A DNA stretch of 64,000 nt from Streptomyces sp. D2-8 (lineage in GTDB: Bacteria; Actinomycetota; Actinomycetes; Streptomycetales; Streptomycetaceae). The stretch covers positions 1 to 64,000 of the forward strand of contig NZ_JAAHBP010000001.1 in NCBI RefSeq assembly GCF_023184515.1, given 5' to 3'. Position numbers and translations under genes: made by a program. The notes beneath the pieces were generated by a model, which saw only the letters and a program-made list of their open reading frames with translations, ran no database searches and was not told where the DNA came from. Numbering within the stretch: the stretch's first letter is position 1; every line of letters starts with the position of its first letter. Below are positions 1 through 8,423 of the stretch, piece by piece.

Positions 1-271
1 AGACAAGGCATACGATGTGCCTCAGCTGCGGAAATGGTTACGCGGCAAGCGCATCGGCGTGCGCATCGCCCGCAAAGGCATCGAGTCCAGCGAACGATTG
101 GGCCGCCGCCGGTGGGTCATCGAGCGGACCATCTCCTGGCTGTCCGGCTACCGTCGGCTCAGCCCCCGCTACGAACGAAATCCCCGCAACTACCTGGCCT
201 TTCTCGGTCTCGCCGCCGCCCTGTGCTGCTACAAGCGACTCCTCCGCCTCACCACATAGGACACCGTCTAA
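1..271 (+). mobile_element. Right end of an IS5-type insertion sequence
   Basis: Directly after and partly overlapping the transposase stop is GGACACCGTCTAA (259-271). It has the look of an IS5-group terminal inverted repeat ending next to a CTAA-type 4-bp target. The left end lies outside the window, so the repeat cannot be paired and the exact boundary is inferred. The same GGACAC..CTA ending closes the foldback element at 59426-59606. Confidence 0.55.
2..259 (+). CDS. IS5-family DDE transposase, C-terminal part only (cut by window edge)
   Basis: The frame is open from the first bases and ends at TAG 257-259, so only the last 85 residues are visible. It begins DKAYD, the second catalytic Asp context of IS5-type transposases, and continues with RRWVIERTISWL, where the Glu is the third DDE residue, then the usual tail with YERNPRNYLAFLGLAAALCCY. 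This is the C-terminal catalytic block of IS5/IS1182-like enzymes that cut and paste DNA. A TTA codon at 38-40 (W-L-R) would make translation depend on the bldA tRNA. Whether the full element is intact cannot be told from here. Confidence 0.9.
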   Translation, partial: DKAYDVPQLRKWLRGKRIGVRIARKGIESSERLGRRRWVIERTISWLSGYRRLSPRYERNPRNYLAFLGLAAALCCYKRLLRLTT

Positions 272-304
272 AGTGGCCCGTTGACGTCCCGGCTCAGCAG
301 ACCC

Positions 305-329
305 GGGACCGCCACCAGCGGGCGGTCCC
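305..329 (-). terminator. Hairpin downstream of the helicase operon
   Basis: GGGACCGCC and GGCGGTCCC form a perfect 9-bp stem around a 7-base loop, about 90 bases beyond the stop of the leftward helicase gene. There is no T-run, as is common in Streptomyces. The rest of 272-416 holds no gene that I can support. Confidence 0.4.
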
Positions 330-416
330 GCACCCGGTGGCCCGACAGGCAACGTTCGCCCCGGCACTTTCCGGGCGCATGAGCCAGCCACCGCAAGCAC
401 AAGGCGCCGTAGGACG

Positions 417-1751
417 TCAGGGACGGCAGGACACACGGTGCTCCAGGAGGTGAAGGTGTGTGGTGAACATCGCGTCCCACCCGTCCGGGAACTTCACCAC
501 CGTCCCCAGCTGCACCGGCTCCGTCGACGGATAGTCGTCCAGCAGGTCGGTCACCCCCGCTCGGCAGACCACGATGCAGGCGTGCCGGTGGCGGGAGGTC
601 AGGACGCAGAGGCGGCCCGTCTCCAGGTGGAAGGCCGTCGCGTCGGGGCGGCCCGAAAGGGGGTGGAGGACCACCGTGACGTCGTACTCGCGGCCTTGTA
701 GCCGGTTCGCCGTGTCCACGACCACGTCGGTGACGCCGAGGCCGGCCAGGGCCGCGCGGACCGCGGCCGCCTGGTCCCGGTGGGCCGTGCCGACGGCGAT
801 CCGGTCGGCGGTGAGGGGAGAGGGCGCCGGGGAGCGCTCCGAGGTCGCCGCGCCCGCCCGGTCCAGCAGGCGCCGGACGATCGTCGCCACCGCCCGGACC
901 GCCTCCGGGTCCGTGCGCGGAGTGTGCCGGGCGGGCAGTTCCAGCAGGCCCCAGCCCGACTCGGCCGCCTCGTCGATCACCCGGTCGGGGCCCGAGCCGT
1001 CCGACGGCACGCCGAAGGCCAGGGTCCGGTCGCCGGGGCCGGTACCGCTGCGGAACGGCGTGTACGGGTAGAACGCGTCCGAGACCAGGGGCGCCGCGGA
1101 GGCCGGAAGCCGCCAGGAGACCGGCAGACGGTGCTGGGGCAGGTCCGGGTTGTGCGCGAGCAGGGTCGTCACCGCCGAGGCCGACGGGTCGTACGCCAGG
1201 CCCGCCCACTGCTCGCTGCCCACGATCGCGAACGGGTCGAGCTGCCCCGGGTCGCCCACGAACAGCGCCCGCTCGAACAGCCCGGCCACGGCCAGCAGCG
1301 CGTCCGAACGCATCTGGTACGCCTCGTCGACGATCGCGTGCCGCCACGGCTCGTCGACCTTGACGTGCGCCCACTTCGCCGCGGTCGAGATCACCACGGC
1401 CAGCCCGGCGAGGTCACCCGCCTTGGCCGACTTGCGTACATTCGGCAGGTCGTCGAGCGCCTTGTCGTACGGGTCGGAGTCGCTGCTGTGCAGCCGGCCC
1501 ACCGGCAGCCCGGGGTTCTTCTCGGCGAGCCTGAGGACCAGGTCGTCGACCTGGGCGTTGGTCTGCGCGACCACCATCAACGGGTGGCCCGCCTCGGCCA
1601 GTTCCAGGGCCGCGCGGACCACCAGCGTGGACTTGCCCGCGCCCGGCGGGGAGTCCACGACGACACCGCGCGCGGTGCCGTGCAGTGTGTCGCGCAGGAT
1701 CGCGTCGGTGGCCTGTGCCGCGGCGGCAGCGGGATCGAAGACCGTCGTCAC
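417..1751 (-). CDS. SF1B (Upf1/Dna2-type) ATP-dependent helicase
   Basis: 444 residues from a GTG at 1751 that overlaps the upstream stop (GTGA). Helicase superfamily 1 motifs are all present: Walker A GAGKST (37-42), motif Ia around 60-70 (VVAQTN), Walker B VDEAY (141-145), motif III GDPGQL (166-171), a motif IV-like RLPVSWRLP ending in FYPY (208-230), motif V with LQGREYDV (351-358) and motif VI LCVLTSRHRHACIVV (381-395). The LQGREYDV block with a preceding VDT is characteristic of the Upf1/Dna2/Nam7 group rather than UvrD/RecB. Last gene of a leftward operon behind a nuclease-like gene and an unknown gene, so a role in DNA end or flap processing is likely. Substrate and polarity cannot be read from sequence. 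Confidence 0.85.
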   Translation of the reverse strand: MTTVFDPAAAAAQATDAILRDTLHGTARGVVVDSPPGAGKSTLVVRAALELAEAGHPLMVVAQTNAQVDDLVLRLAEKNPGLPVGRLHSSDSDPYDKALDDLPNVRKSAKAGDLAGLAVVISTAAKWAHVKVDEPWRHAIVDEAYQMRSDALLAVAGLFERALFVGDPGQLDPFAIVGSEQWAGLAYDPSASAVTTLLAHNPDLPQHRLPVSWRLPASAAPLVSDAFYPYTPFRSGTGPGDRTLAFGVPSDGSGPDRVIDEAAESGWGLLELPARHTPRTDPEAVRAVATIVRRLLDRAGAATSERSPAPSPLTADRIAVGTAHRDQAAAVRAALAGLGVTDVVVDTANRLQGREYDVTVVLHPLSGRPDATAFHLETGRLCVLTSRHRHACIVVCRAGVTDLLDDYPSTEPVQLGTVVKFPDGWDAMFTTHLHLLEHRVSCRP

Positions 1752-3340
1752 AGCACATCCTCCTCGGTCACCGGGTCGGCCGCCTCCAGAGTCAGCTCGC
1801 CGGGCGGCCCGCCGTGCGTCCACGGCGTCTCCTCCGGGTCGGGCAGCTTCGCACCGCCCCGCTGCTCGTGCTCGAAGAGCGTGAAGCAGACCCGGTCGCC
1901 CTTCTCCGGCACCGAACCCGGCTCGGGCTCCTTGCCGCGGCCCATCTTGTCGAGGACCCGCAGCACCACGTACGCGCCGTCCTCCTCGGCCGCGACGAAC
2001 TCCGCCGACTGCGGCTTCCCGCCCAGCGACCGGTACACCTTCGCCCGCTCGCCGAGATGCGGCCGGTCGTCCGTGCGCACCGTGACCAGGGGGCGCGGGC
2101 TGGGCCGCTTGCCCTCGCTGTACGCCATCACGACGTCGGTGACCTCACCCGCGAACGCCTCCCCGGACAGCCGCCGGCCCGCCATCACCAGCGGGTCGTC
2201 GAGGGCCTCCTGCGCCTCCAGCCGGGCCTGTTCGCGCTCGCGCGTGGCGAGCTTGTTCGCCGCGGTGACCGCGTCGTCGCGGCGCGGCTGCGGAGGCTCA
2301 CCGGCCAGCACCCGGTCCCGGTGGCCGGTGAACGACCAGCGGTCACGGGTCCACCGCTCCTCGACCCGCGCCCCCTCGGGCAGCTCCCGCAGCAGGTCGA
2401 GGCCCCGCCAGACCGCGTCCCAGGTGGGCCGGGTGCGGCTGAGCACCAGATCGCGGATCTCCCGCTCGGCGGCGGTCAGCGTACCGAGCCGGTCGTCGGC
2501 CTCCAGCCCGTCCTCGGCGGCGGCGAGGGCGGTGCGGGCACGGTCGTAGCGCTCGATGGCCGGGGCGAGCAGCTTGTTGTCGAACGCCGGGTCGGTGGCC
2601 GGACCGGCCGGCGGACACGTCAGCTGGCCCCGCTCGTCCCGCTCCAGCTCGGCGCGCAGCGCGGCCTCGGCGCCGGTGACGCCCTGCGGCGGGTCGATCC
2701 AGGCGAGCAGCGCGCCCAGATGCTGGTCCTCCAGGGTGGACTGCCCGGTCACCCAGTGCCGGCCCAGGACGTCGGTCATCGCCAGCAGCAGCGAGGAGCC
2801 GGGCACCCGGGCCCGCTCCCCGAAGTGCGTCAGCCATCGCCCGAGCAGCGGCACCCGCGGCGGCGCCGGATAGGGGGTCTCCGGATCCTGCTCCGCCGTG
2901 CGCCGGAACCGCATCGAGCGCCCGAGGAGCCGCACGAGGTCGATGCCCGCGCGGCTCGGCACGATCAGCTGCGGCGCGTCCGCGCACAGGTCGACCTCGA
3001 CCTTGACGCGCTTGCCGGTCTCCGGGTCGGTCTCGGTGCGCTCGGCGGCCTCCACGACCTCGGCGAACGAGTCGACGTACGGCAGCACGATGCCGGCCAG
3101 TTCCGCCAGGAACGCGAACCTGAGGTCCCGGTCGCGGGGCTGCGGTACGGCCAGCAGACGCGGCGCGTCCCGGTCGGTGCCGACCAGCGCGCCGAGCGGG
3201 GCGCCGGCCTCACCGGCGGTGGTCAGCGGCACGAACACCAGTGGACGGTCGCCGAGATGGCGGTGCCGGACGGTGGCGGCGGGCTGGGCGCGGCCCGAGC
3301 TGACGGCTTCCAGGCGGGCCAGGGTGGAGATCAGCGACAC
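1748..3340 (-). CDS. Uncharacterised protein between nuclease and helicase genes
   Basis: 530 residues from a GTG at 3340. The start lies inside the last codons of the upstream nuclease gene (10-bp overlap) and the stop overlaps the helicase start by 4 bp, so the three genes are translationally coupled. I recognise no catalytic motif. The N-terminal half (to about 260) alternates beta-like and helical stretches, residues about 290-330 are helical and charged, and the C-terminal 170 residues are rich in short beta-like segments (VTDVVMAYSEG, LVTVRTDD, RVCFTLFEHEQ) that could form an OB or beta-barrel fold. That fold is inference. No signal peptide or membrane segment. Confidence 0.8.
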   Translation of the reverse strand: MSLISTLARLEAVSSGRAQPAATVRHRHLGDRPLVFVPLTTAGEAGAPLGALVGTDRDAPRLLAVPQPRDRDLRFAFLAELAGIVLPYVDSFAEVVEAAERTETDPETGKRVKVEVDLCADAPQLIVPSRAGIDLVRLLGRSMRFRRTAEQDPETPYPAPPRVPLLGRWLTHFGERARVPGSSLLLAMTDVLGRHWVTGQSTLEDQHLGALLAWIDPPQGVTGAEAALRAELERDERGQLTCPPAGPATDPAFDNKLLAPAIERYDRARTALAAAEDGLEADDRLGTLTAAEREIRDLVLSRTRPTWDAVWRGLDLLRELPEGARVEERWTRDRWSFTGHRDRVLAGEPPQPRRDDAVTAANKLATREREQARLEAQEALDDPLVMAGRRLSGEAFAGEVTDVVMAYSEGKRPSPRPLVTVRTDDRPHLGERAKVYRSLGGKPQSAEFVAAEEDGAYVVLRVLDKMGRGKEPEPGSVPEKGDRVCFTLFEHEQRGGAKLPDPEETPWTHGGPPGELTLEAADPVTEEDVL

Positions 3341-4452
3341 GCCGCCTCCAACGCCTCGGCGCGCAGGGCAGCCGCCCGCCGCAGGGCCGCCACGGCCGGG
3401 TCGTCGGGATCGCCCGCCTCGCCACGGGCGGCCGCGAGGACCTCCTCCACGGTCGTCAGGCCGCCCAGCTCCGCCCGTACCGGACGCCCGAGCGAGGTCA
3501 CCGCTCCCGCCTGGCGGGACCGGGTCCGGCAGTGGAACGCCAGCTCGCACGCGGACAGGCACTCGGGCGCGTAGGCCGCCGGGACGGATTCCACGGCCGC
3601 CGTCAGCTCCTCGGCGGGCAGCTCGGGCGAGAAGCACGTGGCCTCGGGGAGCGCGTCGGCGATGTCCTCGATACGGGTCAGCCTCGCCAGCTGTCGGGCC
3701 GTCACCGCCCGCTGCTTGCGGATGTCGACGGCCGAAGCGGCCGGCAGATTGGAGAAGTCCCTGGGGCAGACGAGCAGCACCCGGTGCCGCACGCGCGGAG
3801 CCGGATCGAGCCGGGCCGCGAGCTCCTCCAGCGCCAGCACATACACCGCCGCCTGCCGGGCCGCCGCCCCGACCTTCGCCGGATCCGCCGAACCGTCCAG
3901 CAGCGGGAAGGACTTGATCTCCACCACGGTCCAGCTGCCGTCCGGATGCACCACCACCGCGTCCGGCTCCAGGAACGCGGCGGAGCCCGCGACGTCCAGC
4001 GCGAGCATGGGATGGTCGAGCAGTGTCCACGCGCCCGGGTGCGCGGCGACCTCCCGCAGCTCCAGCGCCGTACGGGCCGTGCGCCCCTGGGGGCCGGTCG
4101 CCGTCAGGTCGGGCACGCGCGCGTCGGCGGGCGGCTCGGCGGACCGGTCGAGCGTCTCGTGCACCAGCCGCAGCAGCTCCGCGCCGCCGTCGGCCTTGAC
4201 CTTCGCCTCGAAGGCGTTGCCTCTGGTGAGTGCGAACTGCGACTGCCCGAAGGCCGACGGCGAGCCCAGCGCACTCGCCAGCGCCGCCTTGTTCACCCCG
4301 GCGCCGTCGAGGATCGCCCGCCGCGCACAACCGGGGTTGGCGGCCAGCGCCGCCAGAGCGCGCGCGTCCAGTGCCTTCGCGGGTACGTCGGGACCGCGCA
4401 GCTCAGCGAGCCGCTGCCGGAGCCTCGTCCCCCGCGTCCTGGGGAGAGGCAC
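3331..4452 (-). CDS. Cas4/RecB-like PD-(D/E)XK nuclease with Fe-S cysteines
   Basis: 373 residues from GTG 4452, chosen because a GGGAG lies 9 bases upstream. GTG 4506, GTG 4530 and TTG 4536 are in frame but lack a ribosome site. The nuclease core shows GNAFEAKVK (about 78), EPDAVVV (Asp about 164), VVEIKS (Glu 178, Lys 180) and RQAAVY (QxxxY, 200-204). One Cys near the N-terminus (about 42) and ECLSACELAFHC near the C-terminus (about 298, 302, 308) match the one-plus-three cysteine layout that holds a 4Fe-4S cluster in Cas4, AddB and Dna2. No CRISPR array or cas gene is nearby. The start overlaps the 3' end of the PAP2 gene by 50 bp. Confidence 0.75.
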   Translation of the reverse strand: MPLPRTRGTRLRQRLAELRGPDVPAKALDARALAALAANPGCARRAILDGAGVNKAALASALGSPSAFGQSQFALTRGNAFEAKVKADGGAELLRLVHETLDRSAEPPADARVPDLTATGPQGRTARTALELREVAAHPGAWTLLDHPMLALDVAGSAAFLEPDAVVVHPDGSWTVVEIKSFPLLDGSADPAKVGAAARQAAVYVLALEELAARLDPAPRVRHRVLLVCPRDFSNLPAASAVDIRKQRAVTARQLARLTRIEDIADALPEATCFSPELPAEELTAAVESVPAAYAPECLSACELAFHCRTRSRQAGAVTSLGRPVRAELGGLTTVEEVLAAARGEAGDPDDPAVAALRRAAALRAEALEAACR

Positions 4453-5356
4453 CCGGCTCGGCTCCCGCTCCGAACCGCGACTCGCGCTGCCGTGGAATTC
4501 GCTCACCCGCGGAAGTCTGGCATCCGGCACTGACAATCGAGGAACCCGCGGCGGAAGAGTCCGCCGCGACCGGTGTGGCCGCCGGCACGAACCGTGCCTT
4601 GACCCGGTCCGCGGTGCGCATCACGCCCGGTGCCAGCAGCAGTCCGACGCCCATGACGGCCGCGCCCGCGGCCGCGTCGAGGAAGTAGTGGTTGGCGGTG
4701 CCCATGACCACGATCGTCGTGATCAGGGGGTAGGCGACACCGGCCGCCTTCGCCGCGCGCGTACCGCCATGGCGCCACAGCATCACTCCGCACCACAGGG
4801 CCCAGCCCACGTGCAGACTCGGCATGGCCGCGTACTGGTTGGTCATGTCCCCCATGCCGCGCGGTGCGCTCGCCGCGCCGCCCCACCAGCCGTAGGAGCT
4901 GTACTGCGCCATCGTGTCCACGAAGCCGTGGCTCGCGTCGAGGAGCCGGGGCGGGCAGGTGGGCAGCAGTGTGAAGCCGATCAGGCCGATGAGGGTGGAC
5001 GTCATCAGCCAGGTGCGCGCGGCGCGGTACCGCACGGCCCGGGAGCGGAAGAGCCACACCAGGACGGCCGGCGTGACCAGGTAGTGCAGCGACGCGTACC
5101 AGAAGTCGGCGGGTATGCCTATCCAGGCCTCGCGCGTGAAGAGGCGGTTGAGCGGGTGCTCGAAGTTGAGATACAGCGCCTTCTCGAAGCGCAGGATCGT
5201 CAGACCGTGGTCGACGGCGCCGGAGACGTCGCCGCGGGCGAGGAGCCGGCCGGCCGAGTAGAACGCGTACACCAGCAGGATCAGCGGCAGCTCGGTCCAC
5301 CAGCGCAGCCTGGGCGCGGGGGCCGCCTCGGTGCCCGGTGTCACGGTGTGCGGCAT
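4403..5356 (-). CDS. PAP2-superfamily membrane phosphatase
   Basis: 317 residues from ATG 5356, with GGGGGAGG 8 bases upstream. Five to six membrane segments run from about residue 15 to 240. The acid phosphatase motifs are visible: LPTCPPRLLD in place of the classical first motif (the PTxPPR variant of inositol-phosphotransferase-like PAP2 proteins), PSLHVGW (second motif, catalytic His) and ANHYFLDAAAG (third motif, HYxxD). Likely dephosphorylates or transfers a lipid-phosphate head group at the outer membrane face. The last 60 residues are polar and low in complexity, and the following nuclease gene begins inside them, so the two may be co-transcribed without a functional link. Confidence 0.85.
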   Translation of the reverse strand: MPHTVTPGTEAAPAPRLRWWTELPLILLVYAFYSAGRLLARGDVSGAVDHGLTILRFEKALYLNFEHPLNRLFTREAWIGIPADFWYASLHYLVTPAVLVWLFRSRAVRYRAARTWLMTSTLIGLIGFTLLPTCPPRLLDASHGFVDTMAQYSSYGWWGGAASAPRGMGDMTNQYAAMPSLHVGWALWCGVMLWRHGGTRAAKAAGVAYPLITTIVVMGTANHYFLDAAAGAAVMGVGLLLAPGVMRTADRVKARFVPAATPVAADSSAAGSSIVSAGCQTSAGERIPRQRESRFGAGAEPGASPQDAGDEAPAAAR

Positions 5357-5544
5357 CCGATCGTCCTCCCCCTTCGTCATCACGCGTAGCCCGGTCGGCC
5401 GTGCCACTTTACGGCGTGGGCGCGCGCCCCGGGGGGGCGCCTCCGGCCCTCAAAGACGCAGAGATCGCCCCCCGGGTTGCCCGCGGCGGGCGTGCGCGAT
5501 GATGGAGGAGTTCCCCTTGCGTTGTTCTTCCGGAAAGGTGCCCT

Positions 5545-6168
5545 ATGGCTGCGCGCATCCTGCTGGCCCGCCACGGACAGACCGAGTGGTCCCTGTCCGG
5601 CAAGCACACGGGCAGGACCGACGTGCCGCTCCTGGAGGAAGGCCGGCGCGGCGCGAAGCTGCTCGGCGAGCGCCTGCACCGGGCGCCGTACGACGGCCTG
5701 GCCGGCGTCGAGGTGCGCACCAGCCCGCTGGCACGCGCGCGTGAGACCTGCGAACTGGCCGGCTTCGGCGACCGCGCGCGAACCTGGGACGCGTTGCTGG
5801 AGTGGGACTACGGGACGTACGAGGGCATGACCCCCGCGGACATCCAGGCCGTCCGGCCCGGCTGGCTGATCTGGCGCGACGGGGTCCCGGGCGGGGAGCC
5901 GCTCGCCGAGGTCACGGCCCGGGCCGACGAGGTGGTCTCCTGGGCCCGCTCCGAGGACCGCGACGTCCTCGTCTTCGCTCACGGGCACATCCTGCGCTCC
6001 ATCGGGGCGCGCTGGCTCGGCCTCCCGATCGACTTCGCGGCCCGGATACGGCTGAACCCGACCTCGCTGTCGGTGCTGGGCTGGGCCTATGGGGAGCCGG
6101 CGATCGAGAGCTGGAACGACCTGGGGCACCTCGACCAGGGAGGGCCGGACGCCACACGGCGGGCGTGA
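5545..6168 (+). CDS. Histidine phosphatase superfamily protein (phosphoglycerate mutase-like)
   Basis: 207 residues. RHGQTEW near residue 10 holds the phosphohistidine, EWDYGTYEG (about 86) is the second conserved block, and FAHGHILR (about 147) carries the second catalytic His. This is the 2H-phosphatase fold of phosphoglycerate mutase/acid phosphatases. The short N-terminus and length suit a small-molecule phosphatase rather than a glycolytic mutase. A GGAAAGG precedes the ATG. Transcribed away from the PAP2 operon and converging on the TPR regulator 42 bases downstream. The substrate cannot be deduced. Confidence 0.85.
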   Translation: MAARILLARHGQTEWSLSGKHTGRTDVPLLEEGRRGAKLLGERLHRAPYDGLAGVEVRTSPLARARETCELAGFGDRARTWDALLEWDYGTYEGMTPADIQAVRPGWLIWRDGVPGGEPLAEVTARADEVVSWARSEDRDVLVFAHGHILRSIGARWLGLPIDFAARIRLNPTSLSVLGWAYGEPAIESWNDLGHLDQGGPDATRRA

Positions 6169-6210
6169 CGTTCGCGACAGTCCCTGGGCGTGCTGTCCCG
6201 GGACGCCTCC

Positions 6211-7662
6211 CTAGGCCATGCGCGGCGACGAGGCGTGCCTCTCCAGGAACGCCGACACCCCGGACGCCCTGCGATGCGGCAGCAGCACCCGCGCCGTCGC
6301 CGCCAGCATGGTCTGGACGCGGGACGACTGGACCTCCTCCAGCAGATCCAGCACCCGCATCCCCGCCACCGCCGCCTCGTCCGGCCGGCCACCGCGCGCG
6401 AGGTCGTCCGCCAGCTCCGCCGTGTACAGGGCGATGTTCCGGGTGAAGTGCGGATCCTGCAGCTCGGCGGCCCGGCGTGCGTGCCGTGCGGCCCGGGGCC
6501 AGTCGCCGAGCGTGGACCAGCACTGCGCCTCCAGGCCCTCGAGTTCGGCCTCCCCGTAGAAGCTCATCCACTCGGGGTCGGCGTCCGAGGGGCCGCGTTC
6601 GAAGTAGGCCTGCGCCCGGGCCAGTGCCTGCTCGCAGCCGACGCGGTCGGCGAGCCCCGCCCAGCCGCCCGCCTCGCGCAGCGCGAGCAGCGACATCAGC
6701 CGGGCCGAGCCCACGGGCCGGGCGACGCGCTGCGCGGCCTGGGCGGCCCGGACCGCCTCGCGCGGCCGGCCGGCGTCGCGCGCGAGGAACGCCGTGTTGC
6801 AGAAGGCGTGCGCCTCCAGGCCCGGGTCCCCGGTCATCCGGGCGGTCGCCAGGGCCTCCGCGTAATGGGAGCGGGCGTCGTCGAAGCGCCCCGAGTCGTG
6901 GGCCAGCCAGCCCACGGAGATGGCCAGTTCACCGGCGCCGGAGTAGAGCCGGTCGGCGGTCGTCTGCCGGGTCGCGCCGGCGTCCAGCAGGGCGTAGGCG
7001 GCGCGCAGCGGGGCGGCGGCGCGACGGTAGAGGCCGTCGGCCCCGTGCCGGTCGTCGAGCAGCCGGATCCGGCGGACGGCTTCTTCCAGGGCACCCGCGT
7101 CGCTCGCCCCGGCGCGGTGCACGGGGCGCTGTGCCGCCGCCGCGTCGAGGGCGAGGCCGACAGGCCCCATCGAGGCGGCGGCCACCGTGGCGCCTCCGCC
7201 GGTCATGAACGCGCGACGTAGCACGTCGCTCTCCTCGTAGGTGTCGTGCGGGTGGTGCGGGTCGTACGGGTTCTGCCTTTCATACGGCTCGCACGCCCCG
7301 CTGGTCTCACTCGTGGCGTTCGCCGGGTTCGCGGTGCGCGTCAGGGGCGCGTCCTCGGTGTCGCGCGCCCGGCGTCCGCGTACCGACGAGCGGGGCGCGA
7401 ACCCCAGATCGGTGAGCGTGCGGCCTGGGAACATGTTCAGGAACACCCGTTCGTATGCGTAGTTGGGGCAGCGGATCTCGCCCGCCTCGACCCGGCCGAT
7501 GTACCTCGCGTCACAGCTCACCTGCTCGCCGATCTCGAGCCCCGCCCGGCGGATCGCCGCGGCGAACTCGGCCGGTGAGCGCTGTCCGCGCAGGCGCCGG
7601 AAGACGAGGTTCGGCCGTGGCGGCCGGTTGGGTTGAGACGAGGTCACCGATGACGACGCCAT
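6211..7662 (-). CDS. XRE-type HTH regulator with TPR-like repeats
   Basis: 483 residues from ATG 7662, with GGGAGG 8 bases upstream. Residues about 20-85 form a lambda-repressor-like domain (FAAAIRRAGLEIGEQV..., RYIGRVEAGEIRCPNYAYERVF). A low-complexity His/Asp/Pro/Tyr linker follows, then RRAFMTGGGATVAAASMG (about 150), a twin-arginine-like hydrophobic stretch. The rest is a helical array with TPR character. Similar HTH-TPR proteins are numerous in Streptomyces (the NsdA type) and act as developmental or antibiotic repressors. A specific role here is inference. Confidence 0.75.
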   Translation of the reverse strand: MASSSVTSSQPNRPPRPNLVFRRLRGQRSPAEFAAAIRRAGLEIGEQVSCDARYIGRVEAGEIRCPNYAYERVFLNMFPGRTLTDLGFAPRSSVRGRRARDTEDAPLTRTANPANATSETSGACEPYERQNPYDPHHPHDTYEESDVLRRAFMTGGGATVAAASMGPVGLALDAAAAQRPVHRAGASDAGALEEAVRRIRLLDDRHGADGLYRRAAAPLRAAYALLDAGATRQTTADRLYSGAGELAISVGWLAHDSGRFDDARSHYAEALATARMTGDPGLEAHAFCNTAFLARDAGRPREAVRAAQAAQRVARPVGSARLMSLLALREAGGWAGLADRVGCEQALARAQAYFERGPSDADPEWMSFYGEAELEGLEAQCWSTLGDWPRAARHARRAAELQDPHFTRNIALYTAELADDLARGGRPDEAAVAGMRVLDLLEEVQSSRVQTMLAATARVLLPHRRASGVSAFLERHASSPRMA

Positions 7663-7960
7663 GGCCGGGTCCTCCCGTGCGAACCGTCGAACCATGCCGG
7701 ATCGAGGGCGACCTGGTGCGAGTTGTCCGCATGGTCCGCCCCGTGTCCGGCGGGCAAGAACGTACCTGCTGTGATGAAGTCACCACGCTGGGTTTGGCTA
7801 CAAACCGGATATCTCATCCGTGATCTGCCATGAAGTGCCATCCTTTGCGGCTGACTTCCGCCGTAGCCGTTGACGGTCTGCCGCGTTGAACCTCGCGGAC
7901 CGGGAGGCCCCCGACTCCCGACCGCTCGTCCAAACAGGGGTTTTCGTGGTGGAGGCCGGG
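7663..7960. promoter_or_regulatory. Divergent intergenic region between the TPR regulator and a small gene
   Basis: 298 bases between two divergent genes, so at least two promoters are expected. AT-richer patches lie around 7795-7815. A GTGATGAAGTCAC pseudo-palindrome sits at 7771-7783. I cannot assign a regulator or a promoter with confidence. Confidence 0.35.
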
Positions 7961-8356
7961 ATGGACACCAGCCGGATCAACGATCCTCGTACGCCGCCGA
8001 GTACACCCGCGGCCGGCTGCGATGTGGTGACGGTGCCGGCGCGGCAGGGGCTGGAGGCGGTCGACATCCTGCGGCGCGGACCAGGGGACACGGTGGGACC
8101 CGTACTGCACGACGACGGCGGTGACACCCTGGGCTTCCTGGTGCCGCCGGGGACGGCCGCCGCGTGGGACGTGCCGGGGAGCACGTGCACGGAGACGGAC
8201 GGACGCGGACTCACCCTGGCGCCCGAGCCTCCCGTGGCGGGCTCGGACTGGCTGCTGCCGCCCGGCGACGCGGACCTCGCCACCGACCCCGCGGTGCTGC
8301 GCGAGGCCCTGGGGGAGGCCGCCCGGATGATCAAGGCGGCGGACAGCTGCCGCTGA
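7961..8356 (+). CDS. Conserved hypothetical protein
   Basis: 131 residues from ATG 7961 with GGAGG 5 bases upstream; the open frame extends further upstream, but only with a TTG start. Residues 20-60 alternate hydrophobic and charged positions and include VLHDDGGDTLGFLVPPGTA. The C-terminus (DPAVLREALGEAARMIKAA) looks like an amphipathic helix. No signal peptide, membrane segment or recognised catalytic motif. I do not recognise the family. It is divergent from the TPR regulator, which might control it. Confidence 0.7.
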   Translation: MDTSRINDPRTPPSTPAAGCDVVTVPARQGLEAVDILRRGPGDTVGPVLHDDGGDTLGFLVPPGTAAAWDVPGSTCTETDGRGLTLAPEPPVAGSDWLLPPGDADLATDPAVLREALGEAARMIKAADSCR

Positions 8357-8423
8357 GGCGCCCTCGGACGCCGGGCGGCCGGAGCGTACGCCCTGCTTAA
8401 CAGCCCACCCCGATAATGACCCC

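Noticed and set aside
3331..4452. CRISPR adaptation (cas4) context for the Fe-S nuclease
   Set aside because: No repeat-spacer array, cas1 or cas2 is visible anywhere in the window.
7771..7783. GTGATGAAGTCAC resembling a BldD-type inverted repeat
   Set aside because: The match is short, the spacing differs from the known BldD site and no supporting second copy was seen.
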